From: Symsagittifera roscoffensis
Lineage: Eukaryota; Xenacoelomorpha; Acoela; Convolutidae
Direction of reading: 5' to 3'
DNA: 64,000 nucleotides
Assembly: GCF_963678635.1 (NCBI RefSeq)
Contig: NW_026971327.1
Location: 1-64,000, forward strand
Position numbers and translations under genes: made by a program. The notes beneath the pieces were generated by a model. That model saw nothing but the letters and a program-made list of their open reading frames with translations, had not been told where the DNA came from and did no database searches. Position 1 is the first letter of the stretch; every line of letters begins with the position of its first letter. Of the stretch, positions 40,551 through 54,486 are shown piece after piece.

Positions 40551-43500
40551 GTAGATGACCGTTTTTCTAATCTAAATTTTAGCGTTTGTCGGCTAACCTT
40601 TTTTTCCTATTAACAAGTCTAACTTTTCTATTTAGTTTTCATTAGCTTCTTTTACTTGTGAAAAAAAAACAGTAATTTTAATTTTTTTTTGGCTGAAATG
40701 AATCTGATTTATTTTAACTTTTTTCGTATTCGTTTTAGCCCTACTTAGTATTTGCCAAGTTCTTACTTAGAAGAAAACAATAATTTGATATTTGTTGATT
40801 GAAAAACAATTGGATGTTTTTTTTTTTAAAGTTGCTGTTGTTTTGATAAGCGCGGCAGATTTGAATGCGTCCAATATTTTTTCTGTCCACGACCGTTTAA
40901 GTTCATTTAAGACCCTTTGAAGCCCTTCAAACTGTAAAAATTACTAGCATTTTTTGTTACTCTGGCTTAAAAGGCAATAAAAATTACTACACATTTAATT
41001 GATGGCAATTAAGCCCAAAAGGTGCAAAACAAAGGAGAGTTGTTAAAATCGGCAATTTCGAAGTGATTCAATTTCGTGTTTTTTATTCTCGCCTTGCCAT
41101 ATTGGTAGTTGGCACTTAATCTGTGTTATCTGAGGCGCCTCCTTCATGGGTAAATTTAAGGAGCCACTCAGATGAAAATGGGGAAAAAGGGTGGAAATCA
41201 GGGAAATCGAAATCGGACTTGGTCTATAGGGGCGGTACTCAAAGGGGCGTGCACCGTTACCGCCGAACATCAAAGCAAAAGGGCAGGTCCAAAGCCCGTA
41301 CAGATAATTGAAAAATATCTGCTGCTAAGACACAGCTAATTACAATTCTCCTCTAGTAATTCTGGAGCAAATACCCCATATGTTGCAACACGAAAAAATG
41401 AATTATAGATGAAATTTATTGTATAATGCAAATATAATGATCCTAAATCCCGTTATTTAGTTGGTTTATGGTTATATGACTATTTTATGTTTCGCTTTAT
41501 TTGGAACTATAGCTATGATCATAAGAAGTTTGTTCTGTAGGTGTCGCAACAACAAAAGTCTGCCCAGAAGGTGCGGTTCCCCGACGGCGCTGGGAGATCT
41601 GGAAACTCGAGTCGGTTCCAAGTTGTGCTACATCGAGATCCCAACGGGGGGAGTCTAGGATTCAACGTTGCCGGAGGCGTGGTTAGTCTCATGTTCATTC
41701 CTAATTAGTCTGTTTTCCCTACTTTTTCACCCCTAATTGACTTTTGATCTATTGAAATATCAGATTTATCACGCTGGTCCGCCAAAATGTTTCCGTTTGT
41801 TCAATTAATTTCCTGCGAGTCCTAATTTTGACTGAAGTTGTATCGAATCCCGCCGATTTTTCGCTCGACCGTGAGAGCTTTTTATTACAGGAAGCTAAAA
41901 GACCTTAAAAAGCTTCCCGTTTTTTGAAATGTTGCCAATTTTACCGTACATTAAAGTGCTATTTAGTTTCTTTCAACATTTCTATTTTGTCTGATCGTTT
42001 ATAACTCAAATTTAAACAGTCTAGAAGCAGAGTAAAATTTGCTTTGAATCTAGGATGCGGAAATGTTTGTGCCATTTCCTATCAATTCTTTTTAATTTCT
42101 TTCAACAATTCAGCATCTCAGATTCAATTGCAGCAAAATTAATCATTCATTTCATTTCAAGTTGAACGCGCGATCAAAAAGGGGTTTTTAAAGAATCTTT
42201 CAATAAATAAGTAGCTGTGTCACTTGATTATAGGCCTCAAAGCGCGTTATTGCGATATTTTTCACGCTTTCAGAGACGTTTGATCATTTTTGATGATTAA
42301 TTTAGCAAAGGTACAGGCGCTTCCCAATATATAAACACTTAAGGCTTAAGATGTGAAACCTTTTATGATCTATTGAGGTAGTGAGGGTTGATACTAAATC
42401 TATAAAGTCCCTTACAAATTTCGCCTTTTATCAAACCATCCTTTGTTTGCTGCGTTTAACCTTAGTGGTGATTTGAACAAAGGAACTACATAGTAAATCA
42501 GTTTAAAGCGATGAACAGGAACAAAGGACAAACATGAAAGAAGTTCTCTGCTAATCCAACCTGAAATACCCGACTGTATTTAAGTTCAATCAAAACATCG
42601 ATTAACAAATTTGCTTTGGTTCAAGTTTGACCCAAAGTAATGAAATAGTTAACACTGTTATATGGATCCGGCCGCTACCTGTATTGCTGACGTATATCCC
42701 CTTTTCCTGCAATCAGTTTTGTGATCAAACAAAATGAGTGACATCATTTTTTAAACTGTCTTTGAACACCTCAAAGTAAACATCACTTTTGAACTCAGAT
42801 GATGTGACAGGCAGTTCGAATTAAATCAATTTTATTGATTATCGCAACAGGTTAATTGGCGGAAACGTTTCAAAAAGAGGCAAAATTGAACGTAAAGTAA
42901 CAAGGAAAGCCAATTACTGTGCAAGTAGCCCAGAATCCGATTTCCGACCATAATCTTGGAATAAATGCCAAAAAGTTTTTATCAAATTAGTGTTTTTTTT
43001 CGAGATTCTTAGGACAATTGGAAAACAGTTTTTGTAGAAAAAAACTGAAATTTACCCGAATACAAGAAGTTCCTCGCCATTTTTCAAATAGTCGGAATAA
43101 AAAAATCTCAGGTTGTATTTAATTTAATCTTTGCTTGTTTCTCAAGTTTTTCATTTGCTGTTTTTTTTTACTTTCGTTTCTTGAAAGTTATTTCGTCGTT
43201 TCAGAACAAGTCGCGCCAGGATTCGAATGAAGAGAATGACTCATCGTCGTCAGAGAGTCAGTTCCAGATTCCGAGGGGTCTCCTCGTCACCCGAGTGAGT
43301 CCTGACAGCATCGCGAGTCGTGCCGACATACAAGCCGGAGACTTGATTGTTTCGGTAAGTTCTTCCTAGCTTTCATTTCAGTTGAAAATTACCTGTTAGT
43401 GAATTGAAAAAAATTTCAAAAAAATATCTAGAAGACATGCTAGGATTTCTTATTTTTCCCGTCAGTTTTTGAAAATTAAATGCCAAAAACGTTTTTTTTG

Positions 43501-46500
43501 CTCATTAGAGCGTTGGTATTATAATCACCTTGTAATTTTGAGAATTTACTCCTTGTTAAAATAGTGGAGAGCACCAATTATTGGTTGTTCAACTGTAAAA
43601 AATACAACCGAAGGTAATTTTCTTGAATTTTTGAAGCCTTTCTATCGTTGAATTCTGTCTTTTATGAACAAATTATTTTTAATTATTTCACAAAATGTTT
43701 TGAACAAAAATGCTCGTTACTCATCGTTGAAGGCGAAAATTTCATTAGAGCTTTTCTTTTACCGTAAATGATTTTTTTATGATGACTAGTTCCCATTTTT
43801 TCTAATCAGCCCAATCTTGACATTCTACACAATAGAGTGGGCGAACTTCACAAATTGGGTGTTTGTTTGGGCTATTAGGCACCACGGGGATATTTCATCC
43901 CCTTTTCAGCAGACCTTCTCGCAACTTAGCGGGATGCTCATTAAAAATGAATACCTCTAATGCGTTATAACTTATGCTAAATCAACAACTCCCTGAATTG
44001 TTAATTAAACTTTATGGAAAAGTCGTTAAATTCCAATTTTACTTTCAATCGATAAGTTTATGAATAGAGCCAAACCCATCCCACTATTTGTTTCTGCGCA
44101 TTGTGCTCGCTTGATTATATTACTGTTTTTTTCCGACTTTTGACTGAATTTGTACCAAATTAAACAAAGGTTGGGAGGGATATAGTTTAAATTTAGCACA
44201 GGAGGTGTCTCCCATTTTTTGTCGAGAAATTAGATTTTCTAAGATGGGTTGAATAATTCATTCATAGGCGGAGAGATTATGTAATCTCTTTATGATTATC
44301 ACTTGCTGCGTCGAGTGACAGTATAGAGAGTGGGTTTATCTCCGATCCCAAAATTACCATTCCCACTAATCTCCGATCGGGTTATAACTTATAAGCTGTC
44401 AATGGTAATGGACTTGGGCCATTGCAAAGTAGCCATTAAATTATCCCACGGAAATCCGCGCCACATGCAGCCCTGTATTATCATCACGATAAGCAATCAA
44501 GTTAAATACCTGGGCTAATCTGGGCTTATAATAATATACCCTCCCCCTAATATGTACAAAGTGGCCATCAAATTGTTCAGATTTGTCGTCTCAGTAATCA
44601 ACTTTTGATAATTTATACTCAGGTGATTTCAAGGCTGGGCCGAATTAATTAGTCTGCCACTTGGAAAGGCTAGTGCGTTGATTAGATTTGTGAGAAAATT
44701 GGGAAAAGTAGGAAAAACGCGTCAATTGAAGGGAGGGAAATTTGGAACATATTTGAGTGGAAAAATTTTAGTTGGTACCGGAAAAAGGACGGGCTTCTAG
44801 TTTAATCACGTGTGACAATCACCAAATTGTGTGAACATACTGAGAACAGTCTTGCGTAAAATTTCGATTTGCCTTCCCATTTTTCCCTAATTCATTCCCA
44901 TTTTTCCCAAATATATTCCCATTTTTCCGTCACTTCTCCTCTCGCGCATGATTAGATTATTTGATCAGCCTCTGGCGTCTCATGGTAAACACATCGGACA
45001 TGGGGAAAGTGTTTACAATGTTAATACACAGGTATTGAGAAAGAAGTGTTTGACAATTTGATTGACAGGTACCGATAGTTGGGTTGAGGCACCGGGTTAG
45101 ACTGTCAAATAGCCCCACTGTATACAGTCATTCATGCCATCCCGCGGTTTGTTTACATGGGGTTATATACATATTATTACAACCAGTCATGCGTTTATTT
45201 CCTAGCAAACAAGTCGCAATAAACAGTCAATTGCTTTCGACAATTCTGAATACCCTATTCGACTAAATAAATCAAACTTGATATGGTTTCTTCGTTCGAG
45301 CTGTGTAACCTAATATTAGATTGACTTAAGTTAGTTTGCAAGCCACTGCGACGTTTGTTGAAACATTCTGCCCATGCTCTATTGAAATTGAGGTACAAAA
45401 TAGGTAGAAACAAAATACGAAAAGGAGGGGAAATATACCCCGAGGCCGGATGATATTGCTTACCCTTTCTTTCCCAACAAAACAAGAGTCCCTTTTCCAA
45501 TCAATAACTTTCCCTCCATTCTCTCCTGGCATAATTGATGCAAATTAAATTTCCATATTTTCTTTTCCTGTATTTTTTTTCCATTTCAAGCCCAACAAAG
45601 TCAAATTTCGACCATTTTTTGAAAGGATGCTCATTGTGCGATAAGATAAATTGGGGAGGGTTTGGATTTAATATTCGCGGTAGAAATGCCCTGAGGTTGC
45701 TTCCTTTAATGTGGAAACAAATCTCCCATAATGAACTTCTAGGCTGTCAATTTAAAGCAAGACATATGTTGAGGTAACATAAGGGGTCATTTTTTGTTCA
45801 TACTGAAAATCAAACCAGTCGAAGCCAATAAAAATTGTCAGAAACGGCGACATCGTTTGTTTTATTTTAAATAGTTTTTTTTTCAAATGAAACTCTGATT
45901 TCTAATAAGATGAAAGGATTCGATAAGACTGCTTAGACATCTGTTTCCTAAGAAGCTGCCAAAATAACAAATTGTTTCCAAACAAACAATAACCACAGAA
46001 AAGTTTTCTTTGACACAATACGTAATTTTAAGTATTTTTTGTTATGGGCCATTCCGGATGTTTTTGTGCTCAAAAACCTACATATTAAAAAAGCTTGATG
46101 ACACATGATCTCTCACAAATAAAAAGACTTAAAATTTAATTTGTAACAATTTTTGTTTGCATTCATAAAAAAAGTCCTTCATTTTTGTGAACAAAATAGG
46201 AGGCTGGACTCTGTGAAATCAGTTTATTGTAAAGTGAGCTTTTACAGCTTCAAACTGTTTCTGAAGAGGGCCATATGCCACTTCAGACTGCGGGAGTCCA
46301 ACTTGTGAACAAAATGATACAATATTTTGCCAACGAAATGTTACTAAGATGATAAATCTATTTTAAATGACCACTTACATCGCGACATATGGCAGCATTG
46401 AAGATTGAGTTATGACAACATTCATCTTTCAAATGGAAAAATCTTAGTTTTCAAAAATTTGTAACATTCTAGATCAATTAGGAACACTATTGTTCTCTTC

Positions 46501-49500
46501 AGGTGAACGGAACAAGCTTGGAGAAGTTGTCTCACAACGAGTGCATAGATGTGATCAAGAGGACCAAGAGTCCCTTAATGGTTGAGGTGGAGCGACCTCT
46601 GGAACCCAACATGGTCTCTTCCGGAACTCAAACACTGGCTTCGGACACTCTATTCAGCGGCGTCGGGTGAGAAAAAAGAATTATGATTTTTCAGCCAATA
46701 TTTATTGGTTGCAGTCTTAAGAAAGAACTTTGTCGAAATTTTGAAAAACAATCATTTCCAAAATATAAAACATAATTTAGTTTTAGGTCATTTTTCAAAA
46801 ATCATTTCGTCATGTTTTTTTTTGTACAAAAACACCAAAAATTGAAAAATTTTCTGACAAAAATGCATTTTTGTGATACAAAAAGAATCAACTAACTTTC
46901 TTTATCTCTCTTCTTCAGTCAAGTGAACAGATGTGACCTGATCTCTCTCTCCTCTTCGGTCACTGACCTGGAGAGTGTGGGGTTAGGCTCAGTGGACCAC
47001 GACGCAGTTGACTACATCCTGTCCCACTGCCAAAAAACTCAACAACACATTCAGGTTGGCTAACTCTCTTTTTAAAATGCAATTAACCGATATGTTCGAA
47101 TAACCGAAACTGCAGATATTTATATTGTTTTTATTTTGGCCTAAAGGATCTTACTCACTAGCGGATTTAGACTTTGTACTATTTGATATCCATTGTTGAC
47201 TAACCGAACCTAAAATTTTGTCTAAGACCGCCTTCGGCGCCAATATGTACTAATTTGAGGGGGGAAGCACGCGCGGAAAAAACGCAATAATTTTTGTCGA
47301 AATTTCCAAAAAGTGCCCAAAAACTCGTTTTTTTGGTGTTTTTCAAAAAAATTTTCTGCGGCGCCAAAAATTTGGATAAAATAGGGTCGTTATTGTGATT
47401 TCGGAGAGCTCAAAAAATCGATTTGACTGCCCTATAAAAAATCGACAATTTTTTCGATTTTTTTTGGAAATCCGCACCCTCCTCGAGAAAATCTTAGATC
47501 CGCCCCTGATCTTACTAAAACATGCATCTAATATTTTAAATGTAACACAGAAACGTTTTTTATCTACATTCAATAAATAGTCATTTTTATTATTTGCAAT
47601 ACGGATGCTATGAAATAAAAGTTTCATCAATTTACAAGTCCATTATTGCAACTGACACGTTCAGTTGTTCTGATAAATCCAACCCCCCTTACCAATTTAA
47701 AATGTCTGCCACATGTTGTAAATGTCAGTTTAAACCGCTCTAAAACCCATCAGTTCAACGTGGAAGCGTTTTATACATTTCAATCATCAATAAACGAACA
47801 TATTTGTCTCTGTCACTTTTCCCAAAGCTCATTTTGAGACTTCCCTTTAAATTGTGCTTTTAAAATTGACGTTTCAAGCATAATGAACAATTGATTCCCC
47901 CGTTGTGCATTGAAGCGATGGCGGCATTCAATTCAGAAAGAAAGTGAAAAATAGCCAAATTGACAGGTACCTGTCAGCCTATGCTAATTGGTCGCGAAAA
48001 GGGGCTAATTTGAACATTTCATTTTGTCAAACTCACAATGGGTAAAACTGGCACGCGCAATTTTTGACTTTCCTGTTTTTTAAAATACTTAATTTTTAAA
48101 CAAAAGCGAAAAAGAGAAATGAAGCAACAGATAGTTGTGACAGTTGCTTTTTGTTACTTAACAGGTGACAGAAAGTAGGAGAGATTGTCAAAATTAATTT
48201 CCCAAAAGACATCTTATATTTACTACACTTCCCTAAAAGTATCGCGAAAGCACCCATCTGCTATTATACAGATTTTATAAACTTAGAGTGAAAAAATTAT
48301 TTCCACAAGAATTGATCACTTGATAAGCCTTCACAGCTTTTAAATAAATCAATTAGATGCATTTTGGATTTCTCCCACTTTTCAAGGCACAGGGGCGGGA
48401 AAGGGAGTTTTTCCAGATGATGTGAACAATTAAGTGACAAAAAGAGTATTGCTGCGTAACTTAAAAGAGTTCACTGAAGAATTAACTTCTCACATAAATT
48501 TACGCTTAGCAGGATATAAGACTCCTCGGAATTTTTTAGGAGCTTCAAACGAAGTTTAGCAACCATTTTAAGCATCGCCATGAACTATTACAGGTCGAGT
48601 TCGAATATGAAACAAGCTTTGGAAAATTGACTAAATCCTTTGGAAATCAGTTCATCTGATTCGAAATGAAAGGCTTTTTGTTCTTCGTTTTTTTTCCCTA
48701 ATCCATCCATCAAAAATATTATTTTTTAAAACGATTTTTCTTAATTGACATACTTCAATACAATAGCGCATTTTCACCAAGTGTTCTGATTTCAAAGCTG
48801 CAAAAATTGAATACGATGTTACTGTGCCAAACAACAGATTGAAAACCAAGAAAACTTTTATTTGGATTTCAAAAAACTAGGTTTGAATAAGGACCATGTC
48901 GGGGAAAACTAGGGCAATAAAATATACCGAACCGCCTTTTGACCGTGTTAAAAGTGGTAGAACGATGTTTAATCGTTAAACGTTAACGACTAAGTTGTAA
49001 AAACAAATGGTGTAAACCTTGTAAAAATGGTGATAGAGATGAAAACCAAGAAACAATCATAAAACGAAACAACAATTATTATGATTTCCTGTCAATATCT
49101 CGTCGCATTGCGATGACTCGAAAGGGTTATGTATTTTTTCCGCTTTCCGACGATAGAAAATACTCGTTTTATGTGGATAATTTTGTTTCAGGAGGTTGTG
49201 CTTTTCAAGAAGTCACCTGATGAAGATTTGGGAATTATTGCGGAAGATGGGAAAGACGGAAGCGCAATCATAAAAGAGGTACGTCCAGTGCAGGAAAAAA
49301 ATGAACTGAAATAATGATCAAATCGCGTTTTTTGCTTTAAATGTGAATTCATTTCCACTCAGCGTGAACTTTTTTTCTGGTCGAGCTCTTTTTCTAAATT
49401 TATTGAAGTTCTGTAAGAAAATGTGAAAGAGTTATTAATTCTTCTTAAGAACAAATTTTCACATACATGAAGACATGAGTGTTTTCAATTGGCGCCGTCA

Positions 49501-52500
49501 AAGGCTTCAAGTTTGGCTCACGAAAAATCACGTCTTTAATTTTCATTTTAATTGATTTTACTTTGATTTTATTTAACCTTTTTTCTGAGTTGAACGCATT
49601 TCAAATTTGATTTGATTTAGTAAATTTGTTCCTTTGAGTAACAATAACTCGCAATTATAGAAAAAAGCAAGTCAAAGAACATTTGCCAATTCGCTCATCA
49701 AAGAGACGCCGGGTCGAGATACCTGCTTCTAAATAGCCGACCACTTTTCAGCAGGTTTGATGTGAACCCGTTTTAACTTAATCAAATTTTTGAACAATAA
49801 TACTTGCTATTACTGGCACCCCTTTCAAGTCCCAATATCCCCCAGCAAAGAACCCTGATCTGAAAAATCAGGAATTGTTGGATGCAAGGATTGAACAATG
49901 ACTGTTTCCCTTTCAAATCCCGATTGATTTTAGCTTAGTTGAATTAAAAAAAAGAAGAAAAGATGAAAGAGTTACTTGAGAGAAAGTGCTAATGTTACTT
50001 AAAAGAGTTTACCAAACATGGATGAGCTAAATTCTTTCGGTATTTTTTTCAGCTGATTTCTTTAATTTTGCCTCAAGTTTTTTTTTTACTAGTGTCAGTT
50101 AAGCTATTGTATTTTTGCTGCTAGCGCTTCATGGCGAAAATTCAATTTCCCCCTCAGCCTTCAATCCCAATGTTTTCTTTCTGATGTCGACTTAGAGCTT
50201 TTGAAATGCCGACACAAATATCTTCGAGTGTTTTCCTCTGTGCTTTTCATGTGCGGGTAGTTATCGTAGGGTTAAATTTAATCAAATTAAAGCAAATCAT
50301 CTCAAGTGATAACAGCGTAAAAACCCTTAACTTCTGATTTTTCTTTTTAAAAAATGAAAAAAATTAGCGCCAAAAATCCTGGCGCCGGTAGAGCAAAAGG
50401 CACTTTGATGTATGTCGCGTATTCCATTTGAGAAATCAGTACTTAAGTTTTTAACCTGTTATGGAAAATTTGGAAATTATTTCTAATGCAGCTTGTCAAA
50501 AGACATTTTCACTCGACATTAAGATGCAAAGAAAATGAACAACACTTGGATTACAACACGCATTTGTTTAAAATCCTTTGAAAATCAGAATCGAACAAAA
50601 CTTGTAAGATCATCCTATTGTCCGAATTTGAACAAGGTAAATTCAGTTAATTGTTTTTATCAGGTCGAGAGTTTAAGAGTCAATGACCGTTTACTGAGGA
50701 TTTGTTCTTTTTTTTGTAGTTTTGATCCCATTTCTTTGAGACCCGATGTAGAGAATCAACCGGGTTTTGATATTCTGTCCTTTTGGAGATTAACAATAAG
50801 AAGGGAATGGATATTTAAACGTGTGATACTATTATGGCTGTGATTATTTTGGCCTGACAACAAAGATAGCCTATGTTTTGACTTTGAATGCGTATTGTTT
50901 TGTTAAATGCGGTATCGTTTTCATGTGAGGAGAATCAAAGAAGTTGCTTTTCAAATGGTATGACATGAAAACGGTGTCAATCTGTATTCAGACCTTTTAT
51001 CTCGAGACGATCTACACTTGAAGTGTTGATTCAATTAGGACTTAGCCGTACCTTAACAATCTTTTTACAACCTCTGCAAACATGTTTGTGTTTTGACGAT
51101 AATCAGATGCTTATAGGCCATTTTACACTATCAAAGATAGCTTCAATAACCGAAATAGGCTTGTGATAATATCTTTGTTTTGTATTGTGCTTCAGATTAG
51201 ACCTTCTGAGAAAATGTCGAGCAGAGACATGAATGACGAGTTGCTTCACGCGGGTGATCACGTGATCAAAGTGAATGGAAAACACGTGGAAAACACTCAA
51301 CATTTCCACTATTTGATGAGTAGATGCAACAGCTCCAGACTGTCGATTCTGGTCCACAGAAACATCAAATCTGTAAGCACATTGAACGTGTCATTTTACA
51401 CTTCATTTTGTTGATCTTCAATTTGAGTTGAACTTCCTGCATCGATACACCAAAAATTCAAGACGGAAGCTCTAGAGCATCTAAGAATAAAGCTTTTGCA
51501 ACTAATCTTCAGCCATTGGACTATGAAAACTCGTAAAACCAAAATCGATTGTTTAAATTTTGCTTAAATTTTAAAGACAGGCTTGAAAAGTCAACAAACA
51601 TCTTCAAAAATGAAGCATAAGCGTTTTGAAATAAGCAGTTGCCCATGTGAGAATTTAAGACAAGTATAGAGTCGCCCCCTGGATACTCTTGGTTTAAACT
51701 TCACTTTTCTACGAGAGAAAAAAACAAATGTTTTGAAGAAACAAAAACAGCTCAATTAGATCAGTTTCTTGGGCTCTTCCCCCGTAGGGGGAAGTGTCGT
51801 TTCTTGAATTGACTATAGCTACAGTTTGTTCAAATTAGAAATTTGAACAATTAAAAGTTCACAAGGTTTTTGTTTTCCTAATTTAAGCTGCTCAAATATT
51901 GATTTACTTCAGTTGAAGGGCTACAAAAGTATACATTTCACTTAGCAGGTTATCTAGTTTCAATGTTAACCTTACTGTTAGGCGGAATTTCATCTCGTTT
52001 AAAATTGAACAACTAAGAATTCCTTTGTTTTGTTTTATAAGATGCCCAAAAACTTGGAATTCCGACTCAGAGTAAAAACAAAAGCGCAATTAATTCGTGA
52101 AGAAAACGGCATTCTGTTAACTTCCTTTCAAATAACTAATTTTTTCATCATCTAGTTTCCTATTTTTGATTGAAAGGCCGATTGAACACAAAACTAGAAA
52201 GGCGGAAACATAAAGAGATAACTGAGCTAGGAAGATTAGCCTTGATGAGAGATGAAAATTTAATCAAATTAGATCTAGTTGCTAATTATTTTTCAGGGGA
52301 AACATTGTCAAGGAAAAATAAAAAGATTATTTTCATGTTCTGTTAAATTTGCTTTTTTTCCAAGGATTCTTTTTTTTACCCATGCGAAAAAGGGATCTGC
52401 GAGCGTTTGTATGGATACATTTCGGGAACATCTCGGCATAAAGGAGGCTGAAAATGATGTTATTGTAGCCAAATGGGGTTAATGATATCTTATAGAGGCA

Positions 52501-54431
52501 GAGTACTTAGTAACTTTTCATCCAATTAGGGAATTTAGGTTTGAATTAAGAGGGATAATCATTTAATCTGCCCCTTAGCTCCTGAATTATTCCCTTTTAG
52601 CCACAATAACGCACCCATCCATTAGCATATTGTCATCTTTTCCCAAATTCCTACCCTCTTTTTTCAGTATTATCCCTAAATCCCATTTAGAATCGCATAC
52701 AAATAAACGACATAATAATAGAATCAATCCCTCCCCTCAAGTCATTTTAGCTCCAAAGGTATATTAAAAAGTGGAAAAATTCTTTTTATGATGAGATCAT
52801 TGCCATATATGGACGTTTAAATCAGTAGCTGAAGTTGAAAACGGCCATCCGATTCCTTGAAGTGCAATATTCAATTTGCTTTGAAGTAGGACATTCGCAA
52901 ATTGACCTTTTGGAGGCAATAAACATCAATTTAGCCTGAAAAAAATCTAATCACTTCTTAATTAAGTGCTTTCTCACCTTTTCAATTCCAATCGAAAAAG
53001 CTGTTCAGCCAGAAATTGAAGTCGAAACAAAATGAAGTATACTAATTTGATTTTTATATCTGAACTTGTTCTAAAATAAAGTCCGCCTACCCACAGAAAA
53101 GTGGCCCTTCAGAAATATTTCAACATGTTTTTGAGCTTAATACACCCAGTCCTTAATTCTGAAGAGCAACTCTTAATTCTAAATTTGCTCCAATTGCCAA
53201 CTTCAGGCAGAAAAATGAGCAACAGCTCTATCTTTAACATCGTAGCTTATGCGGACGAAATTTAATTCAATTTTAAATTTGACCGACGGATATATGATTG
53301 CTAGCGAGGTATTGATGTTAGAAGTATTTGTTCTACAATGTAGTTGAAATTTTCTTTTTTTAGGAGTTCAGCAAGAGGAAAACCCAGGAGAAAAATTCAT
53401 CAACTTTGACGACATTGACTTGTGACGTTGATGAAGTTTCGGGCCAGAAATCAGCTTTGACGAATGATAGCAACGAGCCAAAAAGCGACTGTGGAAAAGT
53501 AAACGACTCGGAATCTCCGAAGCAATCGACTGACTCGGAACATCATATTGACAACGAAGTTTTTGCCTCAAATCAAACTTATTCAAACCACGTGAAGGTA
53601 CTTGCTGCAAAACGTGATGAAGTTTTGAGACGCTCTAATGTTTCCGAAAATGGTCAAAAAGAAAAAGTGACGAGAAAAATCAGAATAAAAAGTGACGATG
53701 GACAATACAATGGATCTGACTTGAAGCGATTCAGCTCTCTAAAGCGAGAAAATGAGGCTCAAAATGTGTATCAAAACACAGCACAAACTAAGCCCTCTAG
53801 CGGCACAAAACAAGCACAATATCATGCTAAATCATATACAATGAAACATTCAAACTCGAGATGCGGCTATGAAATGTCGCGACCTGCGAATGAAAAAACT
53901 TTCGAAATGAAAAACTCACATAGCATGACTCTCAGCGGAAAGCATCTGAAGAAGCGACGAGATTCAGCCGATGTCTATGAGTCGCTGCGAACCCGAGACG
54001 CGAACGACGATTACGACTCGGAAATGGAGTTGTTGCTGCCAAAAAGTCGAGCGAACCGAACCGAGCGACCCAAAAGCAAGCCGAGTAACCGATCGCGATC
54101 CACTGGATCTCAAAATATTTATGCTCAAATCGATGACATCACGACTGACGAAGACATTCCAGCCAATCAGAACGCTCAGAAACATTCTTCGAGACACGAC
54201 AAAAAGAAAGGTGCGAACGAACCAAGTTACGACCAGTCTCGTGCTAAGAGGAGGGTCAAGAAAACAGTGAGCCCGCCCCTTGAATCGGTTTTGGAGGACA
54301 AAGTTTTGACTCTTTCCAAGAAACAACAATCCAGACTTAAAGCCAGAATGATTGACGGGTTCGCCACAGTAACCGAACTGATGACTCACGGGGTATCTTC
54401 GAACCCTCTTGTATCTGTTACCACCCTCTAA
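39702..54431 (+). CDS. Two-PDZ-domain protein of PDZRN3/PDZRN4 (LNX3) type, eight exons, about 923 aa
   Basis: Coding exons 39702-40550, 41541-41681, 43205-43354, 46503-46666, 46919-47054, 49192-49278, 51196-51372 and 53364-54431 join in phase throughout; all introns are GT/AG. Order: Cys-rich finger (C40, C43, C69, C72), a second finger (C192, C195, H210, C212), coiled coil about 213-283, PDZ1 starting FQVVLHRD with the GLGF-type loop LGFNVAGG, a ~50-residue linker, PDZ2, then a long polar tail ending VTTL, a class I PDZ ligand. Length and order match vertebrate PDZRN3/4 (about 1040-1070 aa), E3-ligase scaffolds at junctions and synapses. The N-terminal finger lacks the full RING Cys/His set, so ligase activity is doubtful. 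The start follows an in-frame TAA at 39684. Confidence 0.8.
41541..41681 (+). CDS. PDZRN-like gene, exon 2
   Basis: 47 codons; acceptor TTCTGTAG, donor GTG|GTTAGT (an alternative donor three bases earlier keeps frame). Encodes the start of PDZ1 with the carboxylate-binding loop LGFNVAGG. Confidence 0.85.
43205..43354 (+). CDS. PDZRN-like gene, exon 3
   Basis: 50 codons; acceptor TCGTTTCAG, donor TCG|GTAAGT. Encodes a Ser/Glu-rich loop then LLVTRVSPDSIA and AGDLIVS, the middle strands of PDZ1. Confidence 0.85.
43355..46502 (+). other. PDZRN-like intron 3
   Basis: No exon inside. Contains GC-richer islands at 43820-43940 and 44270-44520, and three tandem copies of a ~22-bp TTCCCATTTTTCC unit at 44875-44935. 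Confidence 0.5.
46503..46666 (+). CDS. PDZRN-like gene, exon 4
   Basis: Acceptor TTCTCTTCAG, donor GTCGG|GTGAGA, leaving phase 2. Encodes the end of PDZ1 (VNGTSLEKL, CIDVIKRTKSPLMVEV) and the start of the linker. Confidence 0.85.
46919..47054 (+). CDS. PDZRN-like gene, exon 5
   Basis: Acceptor CTTCTTCAG, donor CAG|GTTGGC. 136 nt; the first T completes the split Gly codon. Encodes the linker between the PDZ domains (ISLSSSVTDLESVGLG, then DYILSHCQ). Confidence 0.8.
47156..47508. mobile_element. hAT-type MITE in PDZRN-like intron 5
   Basis: Left end CACTAGCGGATTTAG (diverged), right end CTTAGATCCGCCCCTG, flanked by ATCTTACT at 47148-47155 and 47509-47516, a perfect 8-bp duplication. 353 bp. 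Confidence 0.87.
49192..49278 (+). CDS. PDZRN-like gene, exon 6
   Basis: 29 codons; acceptor TTTGTTTCAG, donor GAG|GTACGT. Encodes the first strands of PDZ2 (EVVLFKKSPDEDLGI). The PDZ loop here reads EDLGII, diverged from GLGF. Confidence 0.85.
51196..51372 (+). CDS. PDZRN-like gene, exon 7
   Basis: 59 codons; acceptor TGTGCTTCAG, donor TCT|GTAAGC. Encodes the rest of PDZ2 (LLHAGDHVIKVNGKHVENTQ and the final strand SRLSILVHR). Confidence 0.85.
51373..53363 (+). other. PDZRN-like intron 7
   Basis: About 2 kb, AT-rich, no exon seen. Confidence 0.6.
53364..54431 (+). CDS. PDZRN-like gene, last exon
   Basis: 355 codons plus TAA; acceptor TTCTTTTTTTAG. Encodes a long, charged, probably disordered tail rich in Ser, Lys, Arg and Asp, a conserved-looking final block (KKQQSRLKARMIDGFATVTE) and a C-terminal VTTL PDZ ligand. 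It is the most GC-rich coding block in the region. Confidence 0.85.
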   Translation, partial: EFSKRKTQEKNSSTLTTLTCDVDEVSGQKSALTNDSNEPKSDCGKVNDSESPKQSTDSEHHIDNEVFASNQTYSNHVKVLAAKRDEVLRRSNVSENGQKEKVTRKIRIKSDDGQYNGSDLKRFSSLKRENEAQNVYQNTAQTKPSSGTKQAQYHAKSYTMKHSNSRCGYEMSRPANEKTFEMKNSHSMTLSGKHLKKRRDSADVYESLRTRDANDDYDSEMELLLPKSRANRTERPKSKPSNRSRSTGSQNIYAQIDDITTDEDIPANQNAQKHSSRHDKKKGANEPSYDQSRAKRRVKKTVSPPLESVLEDKVLTLSKKQQSRLKARMIDGFATVTELMTHGVSSNPLVSVTTL

Positions 54432-54486
54432 CAGACTTTGTAAATATGATAAAACTCCTAAAACTGGTTAAATTTTTTCTTTAGAG

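Noticed and set aside
41043..41311. Overlapping ORFs on both strands in PDZRN-like intron 1
   Set aside because: No splice sites in phase with the flanking exons, and no domain.
50535..50843. 102-aa ORF in PDZRN-like intron 6
   Set aside because: No matching phases or domains, and the exons on either side already join in frame.
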